A stretch of 25,380 nucleotides of DNA, taken from the IMG/VR virus record IMGVR_UViG_3300022934_000163, positions 1 through 25,380 of that record. The stretch is one strand, 5' to 3'. Each line of letters starts with the position of its first letter. The stretch's first letter is position 1. Made by a program: the position numbers and the translations under genes. The DNA comes from a virus. Below are positions 14,248-20,014 of this stretch, piece by piece. The notes beneath the pieces were generated by a model. That model worked only from the letters and a program-made list of their open reading frames with translations, was not told where the DNA came from and searched no databases.

Positions 14248-14610
14248 TCACCAGTCAACTTTTTTCCAAATTGAATCTGCTGTAAACTCATACGATCCTA
14301 GATACTCTTTATTCCAAGCCTGAGGTTCAATCAGACTTAGAGTAATCTTGCCACTTTCGATTCGATACAAATGGTATGTCTGTCCTACTCGTGGCACAAA
14401 ATTGTACTGCGCTTGATAGATCATTTGATTATCTTCTGCAAGCTCCACTAATTGATTGTACTCTTCGTTAAGGAGAGCCAGTTTGTTTTCGAAATAATTC
14501 TTGGCTAACGATCCACGTTCCGATTTAAATAGTTCAGTATCGGGTAGCGTTATTGCTGGCGCACTGATCTCGCCGCCATACGGAAGTAACGCTTTCTTCT
14601 TTTCGGTCAT
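14248..14610 (-). CDS. DUF2452 family protein
   Basis: 120 residues. The pattern matches DUF2452: helix ENKLALLNEEYNQLVELAED, then QMIYQAQYNFVPRVGQTYHL, YRIESGKITLSLIEPQAWN and a terminal LGSYEFTADSIWKKVDW. The biochemical function of the family is not known; members occur in bacteria, eukaryotes and phages. The gene starts by a four-base ATGA overlap with gp33 and is the last gene of the gp33 unit before gp32. I see no catalytic signature, no membrane segment and no zinc motif. The place next to gp33 and gp32 suggests a replication- or transcription-related role, which is only association. Confidence 0.75.
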   Translation of the reverse strand: MTEKKKALLPYGGEISAPAITLPDTELFKSERGSLAKNYFENKLALLNEEYNQLVELAEDNQMIYQAQYNFVPRVGQTYHLYRIESGKITLSLIEPQAWNKEYLGSYEFTADSIWKKVDW

Positions 14611-14840
14611 TCAAGAGGCAGTTCATTTCCGCGCGGCAGAAAGTTTAGTTTCATAGCCTCAGCCTCAATCTTACTTTTGATCGGACCTGCAATAAACTTC
14701 TTTACATCGATTTCATCGAGGTTGTTCTTTTCACAGAAGTACAACACGGCATCAATGTAACTTAGATTTTTGAGTCTGACAATCTCCTCGATTCGCTTCG
14801 CAAATTTAGGCTTTGTCATAATCATACTACCAACTGTCAT
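14607..14840 (-). CDS. gp33: gp33-like late transcription co-activator
   Basis: 77 residues from the ATG at 14840, which overlaps the upstream stop as ATGA and has GGGGAG before it. A further upstream start would lie inside the neighbour. The body MTKPKFAKRIEEIVRLKNLS, then YIDAVLYFCEKNNLDEID and KLNFLPRGNELPLE matches the small gp33 proteins of marine T4-like phages (T4 gp33 has 112 residues). gp33 bridges the beta-flap of host RNA polymerase and the sliding clamp gp45 and, with gp55, activates late transcription. The window also contains exact TATAAATA late promoters, which this protein would help fire. As in T4, gp33 is near gp32. The assignment rests on size, pattern and context. Confidence 0.75.
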   Translation of the reverse strand: MTVGSMIMTKPKFAKRIEEIVRLKNLSYIDAVLYFCEKNNLDEIDVKKFIAGPIKSKIEAEAMKLNFLPRGNELPLE

Positions 14841-15550
14841 TCCATTTCTCCCCAAACTGCTCCGATGTCTCTGTAGTATGTACCTTTGGTTCTTACAATA
14901 CAACCATCTTTATCATACGCTGGTGCGATACAGACAGGAACAATTTTGTTTTCTCGGCGCTCGCCATAGTGTGAATCAAGCCAGACACCACTCTTAAGAT
15001 ATGTCTGCATGTTATACACGTATGTACGCGCGGTTATTTGTTCTTGTGTCAGTTTGTCGTTGTTCTTCGACGCAGACACAAACTTTTTCCAGTAATCAAT
15101 CCACTGCTTCACTTTCGTAGGATGAAGTTTATGATCATCATCAAGATCAGCAATCGATGGATGAATGGGTGGCTCATAAGCCATATGTTCGCGCAGTTTG
15201 TCTGATTTGTCAATCATCTCAAACAGTTGTCTTTTGAACTGCACCTTTACTTTTTCGGGCATGTACCCGAGCAAATAGGCTTTCCATCCGCTCTTACCAA
15301 TAGTGGCAAGAAACACGTCTGGTATCTTCAACGTCTCTTCGTAACAGTCCCAATCAGTACGATCACGAATAAACTTTTTAGTTGAATGCAGATACTCGCG
15401 CTCAGTGACTTCGGTGTGCACAAAGGCATCACACTCTAGCCAAGCGGCAATCTGTTCTTCTTCTGTCTTAGCCTTCTTAAGTTTCTCCCAGTTAGGTTCG
15501 GGAGTCAAGGTCTTCTTTTTCTTGGGAGTAAACTTAGCGCGTTTCGGCAT
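14837..15550 (-). CDS. Conserved T4-like phage protein of unknown function
   Basis: 237 residues from the ATG at 15550 (a TTG at 15577 is in frame but unnecessary). It begins with a Lys-rich tail (PKRAKFTPKKKK), then an alpha-helical middle with KKFIRDRTDWDCYEETLKIP, GWKAYLLGYMP and YEPPIHPSIADLDDDHKLHP, and ends YLKSGVWLDSHYGERRENKI with KGTYYRDIGAVWGE. I recognise this as a protein conserved in cyanophages and other marine T4-like phages near gp33, but know no function. In T4 the helicase loader gp59 lies here between gp32 and gp33; the residue pattern does not resemble gp59, so I do not call it that. Overlaps of 17 bases upstream and ATGA downstream show tight coupling with gp33. Confidence 0.75.
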   Translation of the reverse strand: MPKRAKFTPKKKKTLTPEPNWEKLKKAKTEEEQIAAWLECDAFVHTEVTEREYLHSTKKFIRDRTDWDCYEETLKIPDVFLATIGKSGWKAYLLGYMPEKVKVQFKRQLFEMIDKSDKLREHMAYEPPIHPSIADLDDDHKLHPTKVKQWIDYWKKFVSASKNNDKLTQEQITARTYVYNMQTYLKSGVWLDSHYGERRENKIVPVCIAPAYDKDGCIVRTKGTYYRDIGAVWGEME

Positions 15551-15761
15551 ATCGATCTTCAGTCCATACGTTTTCAATAACAGCGTTTTCTGCTACTTCT
15601 TCGGCTTTGTCCAATGAAGTTAGACCCTCACGTAAAATCGCGACCAGTCTAGCGTCTCGATAAATCTCAACAAAGTAACCATCGTTATCTTTGAGAACAA
15701 TCGATTCAAGCGTACTGTCATCAGACCAGTAGTTGCTAATTTCTATAGGATCTCTAGCCAT
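15534..15761 (-). CDS. Small acidic phage protein, unknown
   Basis: 75 residues, acidic, apparently a small beta-sheet plus helix: ESIVLKDNDGYFVEIYRDAR, then LVAILREGLTSLDKAEEVAE and NAVIENVW. The N-D-G-Y-F-V-E pattern with a following helix is common in small phage proteins of unknown role. It overlaps its upstream neighbour by eight bases (ATG GCT AG) and its downstream neighbour by 17, consistent with translation as part of the operon. No function is suggested. Confidence 0.7.
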   Translation of the reverse strand: MARDPIEISNYWSDDSTLESIVLKDNDGYFVEIYRDARLVAILREGLTSLDKAEEVAENAVIENVWTEDRYAETR

Positions 15762-15918
15762 TTCTAGGGTCCTGTGCCTGTTCTTTCTTTTTACGTTTTT
15801 CTTCGTCAGTAGGAACGTTTTGATTACTTTGCTTCACAGCGAAAATTCTGTCCCAATTACTTTCGAACACTTTGCGATCAACCGAGAACGGTCTCGGTTT
15901 GCTCCCTTTTCCACTCAT
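15754..15918 (-). CDS. Small basic phage protein with SNWDRIF motif
   Basis: 54 residues from the ATG at 15918; more distant in-frame starts lie inside the neighbour. The N-terminus MSGKGSKPRPFSVDRKVFES followed by NWDRIF matches a very widespread small phage protein ('SGKGDKxRP...NWDRIF') of unknown function. The C-terminus is Lys/Glu-rich and probably disordered. The gene starts inside the end of the upstream gene (41-base overlap), which is in a different frame. Confidence 0.72.
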   Translation of the reverse strand: MSGKGSKPRPFSVDRKVFESNWDRIFAVKQSNQNVPTDEEKRKKKEQAQDPRNG

Positions 15919-16465
15919 GCGTGTTCCACCAATCTGGGGCATCACGATTAGTCCATCGAGCAAAAGCGGCTTTCGCTTCAATGTAGTAATTGCGATACGA
16001 TGTTATTGAATCACCTTCGACAATGCATTGCGGGTAATGGTTCATCGCTGGTGTTGGCTCAGTAAAGCCTTCACTAGAGAACTTTTCAGGAGGTAAAAGA
16101 AGATGATAGTTCAACTTCCGATACGACTCGTGGGTTCTACCATAACGATGTTCATACTCACAGTGTAGTGCCGTCCACATGTCATACAACCACGAGTAGT
16201 TTGCAGATGAGTAGCGTACCCATTTAGCAGACGGATGGTTGATGTGACAAGCTTTATATAGCTCTTGATTCATGGTGGGATCTGGATGAAAGTATCGCTG
16301 AATCTTGCGACCCGCAGTTGATCTACCATACCAGAGTTCGCCATCTAGCACTCGATGTGCAGTTGACATGAGTTGGGCATACTCGACCAGCATTTTGACA
16401 ACATGCTTATCGCAGTGCTGTTCGGCACAAACGATAGGGTCGGGATGCAGATAAAAGACATTCAT
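15878..16465 (-). CDS. Conserved phage protein with HCDKHVVKM motif, unknown
   Basis: 195 residues. The N-terminus NVFYLHPDPIVCAEQHCDKHVVKMLVE plus AQLMSTAHRVLDG (cited in outline), the middle NHPSAKWVRYSSANYSWLYD, and the C-terminus DSITSYRNYYIEAKAAFARW form a pattern I know from many phage genomes without a proven role. The ordered His, Lys and Glu residues and the helical style faintly recall small nucleic-acid glycosylases such as endonuclease V (pyrimidine dimer glycosylase), but I cannot defend that by sequence. The gene lies downstream of thyX and a 49-residue ORF, joined by ATGA overlap, in what looks like a DNA metabolism unit. The strong overlap with the next gene (41 bases) is typical here. 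Confidence 0.75.
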   Translation of the reverse strand: MNVFYLHPDPIVCAEQHCDKHVVKMLVEYAQLMSTAHRVLDGELWYGRSTAGRKIQRYFHPDPTMNQELYKACHINHPSAKWVRYSSANYSWLYDMWTALHCEYEHRYGRTHESYRKLNYHLLLPPEKFSSEGFTEPTPAMNHYPQCIVEGDSITSYRNYYIEAKAAFARWTNRDAPDWWNTHEWKREQTETVLG

Positions 16466-16611
16466 TGCTTAGGAACTTTCCTCGTCAGTGAAAATTTGTA
16501 AACGTCACTCAACAGTTTTCTTTCTTCTGCTGATAGACTATTATACATCTTTTTATCTTTACGTTCAACCTTGCCAACTTTACGCATCAACTTGGCTTTC
16601 TTAGAATTCAT
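16462..16611 (-). CDS. Small highly basic protein (49 aa)
   Basis: The frame reads MNSKKAKLMRKVGKVERKD then KKMYNSLSAEERKLLSDV and a basic end. It fills the whole gap between thyX and the HCDKH gene, starting 11 bases inside thyX and ending with ATGA overlap to the next gene, which is the local pattern for true genes. Lys/Arg make up about a third of the residues, so nucleic-acid binding is plausible. No family recognised. Confidence 0.65.
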   Translation of the reverse strand: MNSKKAKLMRKVGKVERKDKKMYNSLSAEERKLLSDVYKFSLTRKVPKQ

Positions 16612-17305
16612 AGTGAGCCTCCACTGCCTTTGCAACGTCAGGAAAATGTTGTTTCAAAACATCCCAGCATTGATCAGCGACTCGCATATGTTCTTTCTGC
16701 GTACCGTGTGCACGTCGAAGTTCACAGTAGTGAATCCACGAGCGAAGCGTACCAGCCATGTACAGCGTTGTCTCGGTGTTACCTTCGGGCAGTACAGCGC
16801 GGGCTTGCTCTTTTGCAATGCCGTTGTCTAGTGCCCACTGATAAGTGCGCTTCGCAAGATTAACCACTTCAGACTGCTTCATATTCCAGTTTTCGTACAG
16901 ACGCTCTTGCGGAGTCTTATTGCCGCCTTTACCAAAGTCATCGGTGTCTTCTAGTTCAATAGAGTTCTGTCGATTCTTTGGATCTTGCAAGCGAGCCTCA
17001 CGAAGAGCAAATGAATCGCTCACCGCATAGCGTTGCGAAAACTCTTGAAACGAGAACGACCGATGTCGCAATATCTGGCGAGAAATGTCACGGGTTGTCA
17101 CAATCTCCATAGTGACTGACACCATTTCAAAAGGCGACCAGTGATTCTCGCGAATCAAATATTCAATAAGTTTAGGCGCAGTTTTCTCATTGTTCTGATT
17201 GGCTGGATTACTTACACGAGCCGCATATGCAATCAATTCATTCGCAGTGTTACAGCCAGTGGACGCACTGGGCGTTGTCATGCCCACAAGTGCCACTCTA
17301 CTCAT
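16601..17305 (-). CDS. thyX: Flavin-dependent thymidylate synthase ThyX
   Basis: 234 residues from the ATG at 17305, with AAGGAAAA before it. The ThyX signature RHRSFSFQEFSQRY is present at 80-93, the site that binds FAD and dUMP, and further family blocks are NHWSPFEMVSVTMEI (54-68), ARAVLPEGNTETTLYMAGTL and SWIHYCELRRAHGTQKE. ThyX uses methylene-tetrahydrofolate, FAD and NADPH to make dTMP from dUMP; phages carry it to raise the thymidine supply for DNA synthesis. Length is normal. It lies between two tiny basic ORFs that overlap its ends, inside a run of DNA metabolism genes. All key motif residues are intact, so it is expected to be active. Confidence 0.96.
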   Translation of the reverse strand: MSRVALVGMTTPSASTGCNTANELIAYAARVSNPANQNNEKTAPKLIEYLIRENHWSPFEMVSVTMEIVTTRDISRQILRHRSFSFQEFSQRYAVSDSFALREARLQDPKNRQNSIELEDTDDFGKGGNKTPQERLYENWNMKQSEVVNLAKRTYQWALDNGIAKEQARAVLPEGNTETTLYMAGTLRSWIHYCELRRAHGTQKEHMRVADQCWDVLKQHFPDVAKAVEAHYEF

Positions 17306-17438
17306 AGTCTTTTCCTTTATGTTTAATGTAACCAAGGCGAGCCGCTTTTTTGCGGTCCGCCATCACCTGTGCCCGATTGAACTTGCGAGCATGTTTCGCG
17401 ACCAGATTGTTAATCGTCTTTTTCTGTGTAGAAGACAT
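17298..17438 (-). CDS. Small basic protein (46 aa) overlapping thyX start
   Basis: The frame reads MSSTQKKTINNLVAKHARKF then NRAQVMADRKKAARLGYIKH and a short end, stopping at TAG inside the first codons of thyX. Similar tiny proteins with NRAQVMxDRKKxxR occur in many phages. It also overlaps the end of the SleB gene by 29 bases. This chain of overlaps and the basic, helical composition support it being translated. Function unknown. Confidence 0.65.
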   Translation of the reverse strand: MSSTQKKTINNLVAKHARKFNRAQVMADRKKAARLGYIKHKGKDYE

Positions 17439-18123
17439 GATCGTCGATCACCATTGTTTGAGTGAAACTATTTATCCACCAAGGGCTAGAATAGTCTGCA
17501 TGATAATACAAGCTTCCGCTCGTAATGTCAAGAGGCTTGTCCTCAACTATCGTAGTAACAAGACTCAATATTCCTCGGTACGTCTCTTCGTCTTTTGGTA
17601 TATCACTAAGACCATCGCACCACCAAGAGAAGTGACACTTGTTACGCACAGGCAGTTCGTTGCCCTTCCAGTTTTTATACGTAGGCCCTTGTTGAATAAC
17701 ATCACAGATGGTGTTTGGAAATCGAGGACTCTCAACTCGATTTAACACCACTTGAGCGACAGCGATTTGACCAGCAACAGATTGGTTTCTCGATTCAAAG
17801 TACGAGTTAAGTGCTAGACACTCAAGCTCCCGCTCATTGTATTTAGTGACCTCCGACTCAAGAGGCTGAGAGAGAGGTGAGAGAGATGCCTCTTGAGCCG
17901 AAGGATTTTCAGAAACTTCTGGACACCATATGTCGATACAGCCATCAGATCCATAATCTGACATATGCAAGCCCTCACCAGACTCTTTGTCCACTTTTGT
18001 ACCGCCAGGAAGATCGAAGATGTAACTACCGATCAATGCCGCCGATATAATCATTACACAAGCAACGCCACCCCAGAAAAAATTTTCATCAGTCAAATCA
18101 GACTGATCTAGTTTATTTCTCAT
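17410..18123 (-). CDS. SleB-type cell wall hydrolase with N-terminal membrane anchor (endolysin candidate)
   Basis: 237 residues. Residues 15-36 are a hydrophobic helix (FFWGGVACVMIISAALIGSY) with an acidic and basic start, so a signal anchor rather than a cleaved signal is likely. A Ser/Pro/Glu-rich linker (70-92) follows, then a Hydrolase_2 (SleB) domain: ECLALNSYFESRNQ with Glu110, QIAVAQVVLNRVESPRFPNT, CHFSWWCDG (163-171) and SLYYHADYSSPWW. SleB enzymes are lytic transglycosylases. This is the only free peptidoglycan hydrolase in the window, so it is the best endolysin candidate, and the anchor would suit release by membrane depolarisation (SAR-type). However, the anchor is more hydrophobic than typical SAR segments, so a permanently membrane-bound role is possible. 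It is joined by ATGA to the gene upstream. Confidence 0.85.
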   Translation of the reverse strand: MRNKLDQSDLTDENFFWGGVACVMIISAALIGSYIFDLPGGTKVDKESGEGLHMSDYGSDGCIDIWCPEVSENPSAQEASLSPLSQPLESEVTKYNERELECLALNSYFESRNQSVAGQIAVAQVVLNRVESPRFPNTICDVIQQGPTYKNWKGNELPVRNKCHFSWWCDGLSDIPKDEETYRGILSLVTTIVEDKPLDITSGSLYYHADYSSPWWINSFTQTMVIDDHVFYTEKDD

Positions 18124-18389
18124 ATGCCCAACAAACCCTCAACATAAAATAATGCTTGTATGCTTTTACCACCAACATGCCATTGATATTTGACGCCCGA
18201 GCGAGACAACTCGCCACCATCAAAATCTTTCCAATCATAGATTGTAACAGGTCCGTACTCAGACATCAACTCCCACTCAGTATTCACTTTACCGTCAGCA
18301 GAGGGATTTGAGTACGTGGGCTGACCAAGCGTCTCAACCAAATGTTGATATGTAGTATTAACGTAACCCTGTAATGAAGTGCCCATCAT
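18120..18389 (-). CDS. Conserved small marine phage protein, unknown
   Basis: 89 residues from the ATG pair at 18389, with AAGGA before it. Pattern: MMGTSLQGYVNTTYQHLVET, LGQPTYSNPSADGKVNTEWE, then VTIYDWKDFDGGEL and a closing WHVGGKSIQALFYVEGLLGI. I recognise the 'LQGYxxxxYxxLVxxxGxPT...W.I....TIYDWK....WHVGG' form as common in marine phages and some bacteria; it looks like a small mixed alpha/beta protein that could bind a ligand, but its function is not known. It overlaps by ATGA with the membrane-anchored SleB gene and by four bases with the upstream membrane ORF. Confidence 0.75.
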   Translation of the reverse strand: MMGTSLQGYVNTTYQHLVETLGQPTYSNPSADGKVNTEWELMSEYGPVTIYDWKDFDGGELSRSGVKYQWHVGGKSIQALFYVEGLLGI

Positions 18390-18526
18390 CGTAGCATCCT
18401 TGCACAAGTCAAAAAAGAATTCTCATTCAAGCAATCAGACCAGATGAAGTGAACATACCAGCCCACCATAAACACAACTATCGCTAAAGCAGTTGCATAG
18501 ATTCCAAGTTGAAGCCAGTCTCTCAT
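18386..18526 (-). CDS. Small single-helix membrane protein (46 aa)
   Basis: The frame reads MRDWLQLGIYATALAIVVFM, then VGWYVHFIWSD and a short polar tail with two Cys. Residues about 6-29 form one hydrophobic membrane helix. It starts by ATGA overlap with the 18523-19023 gene and ends inside the ATG pair of the next gene, filling the gap exactly, which supports it as a gene. One gene away from the SleB hydrolase, it could be a small holin or lysis regulator; many phages also have unrelated one-helix proteins. Confidence 0.65.
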   Translation of the reverse strand: MRDWLQLGIYATALAIVVFMVGWYVHFIWSDCLNENSFLTCARMLR

Positions 18527-19023
18527 GCCACCTCCGGAAGAGGCGCCAATTCTCCTGCCGCCTCTTTCTTTGCGAAGTATTGTTCTAACTCATCCATGTC
18601 ATCAAAGGTGAGGAGTCGCATCTCAGAGCGACCTTCTTCGGTTTGATGCCATGAACGCTCACCGAACGGAGTCGCATCCATGTTGTACTTACGTGCAATC
18701 TGCTTGCACATGAGTTCGTCACGGTCTGACATGAGAGCGCAGTAAATGGGAGATTCCCACTCATCGCAGTGATCCGACTCTTTAAAGTCGATATCATCGA
18801 CCAGAGTCTCACCAATGATGTACTCCTTAGAGTAGTCTGAAGAGTGCTCGATGCACTTCGCAACACGAGCGTAGAACGACTTGTCCTGCGCTTCCTGCAG
18901 GTTCACATCGACGATGTAGGTCTCACCGCCCTTGAACTTCCAGTACTGCGGACACTCGCCCTTACCGTCCCAGTCATGGGCGCCGTAGTTCTCGCAGAAT
19001 TGGGTTTGGATAACAAGTTTCAT
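18523..19023 (-). CDS. Acidic conserved marine phage protein, unknown; first gene of promoter P1 unit
   Basis: 166 residues from the ATG at 19023, with GAGAGG upstream. It is acidic, with the N-terminal MKLVIQTQFCENYGAHDWDG then CPQYWKFKGGETYIVD. The His/Trp/Cys pattern near the start could be structural. The middle is helical (Glu/Asp-rich), the end is LLTFDDMDELEQYFAKKE. I recognise the QTQFCENYGAHDWDG start from other phages but know no function. It is the first gene downstream of the strong promoter at 19054-19082, so probably expressed early and at high level. Confidence 0.75.
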   Translation of the reverse strand: MKLVIQTQFCENYGAHDWDGKGECPQYWKFKGGETYIVDVNLQEAQDKSFYARVAKCIEHSSDYSKEYIIGETLVDDIDFKESDHCDEWESPIYCALMSDRDELMCKQIARKYNMDATPFGERSWHQTEEGRSEMRLLTFDDMDELEQYFAKKEAAGELAPLPEVA

Positions 19024-19053
19024 AATCAAAGCCTCTCTCTAACTTACGCAGTA

Positions 19054-19082
19054 ATTATCTCAGAATTTAGTCAGTCTGTCAA
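19054..19082 (-). promoter_or_regulatory. Sigma70-type promoter P1 with A-tracts and inverted repeat
   Basis: Minus strand: TTGACA (19077-19082), 17-base spacer, GATAAT (19054-19059). Upstream are two A-tracts (19086-19092 and 19097-19102) about 10 bases apart, UP-element-like. Just at and after the -10 is an imperfect inverted repeat AATTAC-TGC-GTAAGT (19042-19056). Initiation near 19047 fits the ATG at 19023. Near-consensus for host polymerase, so probably an early promoter. Confidence 0.9.
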
Positions 19083-19226
19083 CACTTTTTTTAGACTTTT
19101 TTGTTCTAAGAATATAACCGAAAAGATGGTGCCAGTATTGGGTTAGATAGGGACTGGCAAAACCTACTCGCAAGGTTGTTAACCCTCGCTACAGGCCGAC
19201 CTACTGTTTTCAGTCTCCTGCTCTGT
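19083..19226. other. Non-coding region between promoter P1 and the upstream terminator
   Basis: About 140 bases with no credible reading frame on either strand. It holds the A-tracts of P1, then a possible long stem: GGGTTA (19139-19144) with TAACCC near 19181, enclosing a 5-bp, 7-base-loop hairpin AACCT...AGGTT. No T-loop (TTCRANNC) or acceptor pairing was found, so it is not a tRNA. It could be a leader or a small RNA. Confidence 0.5.
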
Positions 19227-19287
19227 AAAAAAGATGGGGTAGTGCCACATAGCAATCAGTAGCAATTTTCGAAAGCACATCCCCATC
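19227..19287 (-). terminator. Intrinsic terminator of the 19.3-19.9 kb unit
   Basis: GATGGGG (19233-19239) pairs perfectly with CCCCATC (19281-19287). After a 2x2 internal loop, GTGC (19242-19245) pairs with GCAC (19275-19278), leaving a 29-base loop. On the minus strand six Ts follow the stem (19227-19232). It begins eight bases after the stop of the last gene. The loop is larger than usual. Confidence 0.75.
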
Positions 19288-19294
19288 AAAAAAC

Positions 19295-19471
19295 TTAAAT
19301 CTCTAGCACGTCCTCGCAGTAGACATCCATGATCTCTTGATCACTCAGTCCAGCTTGACGCAATCGGTAGATGAAAGCGTCACTGGTGATCATCTTATCA
19401 CTCAGAGACTCAACCAAACTCAAGACATACTCGCCCATCTCACCACGGGCATACCACTTCACTTCACTCAT
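19295..19471 (-). CDS. Small acidic protein (58 aa), last gene of promoter P2 unit
   Basis: The frame reads MSEVKWYARGEMGEYVLSLV, then ESLSDKMITSDAFIYRLRQA and GLSDQEIMDVYCEDVLEI. It starts at an ATG sharing its A with the upstream stop (TAATG) and ends just before the terminator. It is acidic and helical, with a look like a small helix-turn-helix or protein-interaction domain (SDAFIYRLRQAGLSDQEI), which is not certain. Probably expressed early. Confidence 0.7.
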   Translation of the reverse strand: MSEVKWYARGEMGEYVLSLVESLSDKMITSDAFIYRLRQAGLSDQEIMDVYCEDVLEI

Positions 19472-19656
19472 TACTCTACTCCCATAATAATACCAATGCG
19501 CTTTTGCTTGTTCACATTAACCGTTACTGAGTCACCAATTCGACGGCGAGGTTCACCGACAACATCAAGATAATGCAGAGTCTCAGTGACTCGATTACCG
19601 TACTTGGTGAACTCGACCAAGTACGGATTGTAAACATACGTAGGCATTTTAAACAC
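19471..19656 (-). CDS. Small protein (61 aa) of the P2 unit, GTG start
   Basis: The GTG at 19656 lies seven bases after a perfect AAGGAGG and shares a base with the stop of the upstream gene (TAGTG), so I prefer it to the ATG three codons on, which is 20 bases from that ribosome site. The protein is basic and beta-rich, with RRRIGDSVTVNVNKQKRIGI near the end, resembling a small SH3- or KOW-like barrel. No family is assigned. Confidence 0.7.
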   Translation of the reverse strand: MFKMPTYVYNPYLVEFTKYGNRVTETLHYLDVVGEPRRRIGDSVTVNVNKQKRIGIIMGVE

Positions 19657-19931
19657 TAAGCGACCTCCTTAGGTGCAAACAATTTAGAGAAACCTTCGAC
19701 CAAGAGATTGTAAGAGAATATCTCATATCGCCAATCATTGTCGAAACTGTAGTCATCAGACTCGTAAGCTTCGTTTTCAGCTTTTTCGTAACGCTTCTCA
19801 AAACCCATAAGGGCGTCAAGGGTGCTTTCAGTGCCCATGAAACCTTTGATAATTCGAAGGGCTTGATTGAAGTCAATTTCGTTCTCAAGACCCTCTCGAT
19901 CAAACTCACACTGGTAAATAATTCTAGCCAT
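19656..19931 (-). CDS. Acidic protein (91 aa), first gene of promoter P2 unit
   Basis: Starts at the ATG at 19931 with AGGAG seven bases before it; earlier frame starts lie inside the promoter leader. MARIIYQCEFDREGLENEID opens the protein, followed by an acidic, helical body with several Tyr and Phe residues (YESDDYSFDNDWRYEIFSYN) and a short end. No known domain. It is the first gene after a strong early-type promoter. Small acidic early proteins often bind host enzymes, but nothing specific can be said. Confidence 0.75.
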   Translation of the reverse strand: MARIIYQCEFDREGLENEIDFNQALRIIKGFMGTESTLDALMGFEKRYEKAENEAYESDDYSFDNDWRYEIFSYNLLVEGFSKLFAPKEVA

Positions 19932-19962
19932 AACAACTCTCCTATCTCTCAATTACATGGTA

Positions 19963-19990
19963 ATTATCGCAGGATTTGGAGAAATGTCAA
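19963..19990 (-). promoter_or_regulatory. Sigma70-type promoter P2 with A-tracts and inverted repeat
   Basis: Minus strand: TTGACA (19985-19990), 16-base spacer, GATAAT (19963-19968). Two A-tracts lie upstream (19994-19999 and 20005-20011). A perfect inverted repeat AATTAC-CAT-GTAATT (19951-19965) covers the end of the -10 and the start point. The layout is the same as P1, including GTGTTGACA. Drives the 19295-19931 genes. Confidence 0.9.
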
Positions 19991-20014
19991 CACTTTTTTC
20001 GAAGTTTTTTTCGA

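Noticed and set aside
14837-15550. gp59 helicase loader, expected by T4 gene order
   Set aside because: The residue pattern does not resemble gp59; it matches a different conserved marine phage protein of unknown function.
15878-16465. Endonuclease V (pyrimidine dimer glycosylase) homologue
   Set aside because: Only a faint similarity in style; no defendable alignment of the catalytic residues, so left as unknown.
17469-17476. GATAAATA on the minus strand before the 46-residue ORF
   Set aside because: One mismatch and within the SleB coding region; could be chance, no supporting spacing or leader features.
19139-19190. A tRNA-like 5-bp, 7-base-loop arm inside a longer stem
   Set aside because: No TTCRANNC T-loop, no acceptor stem and no U before the anticodon position on either strand.
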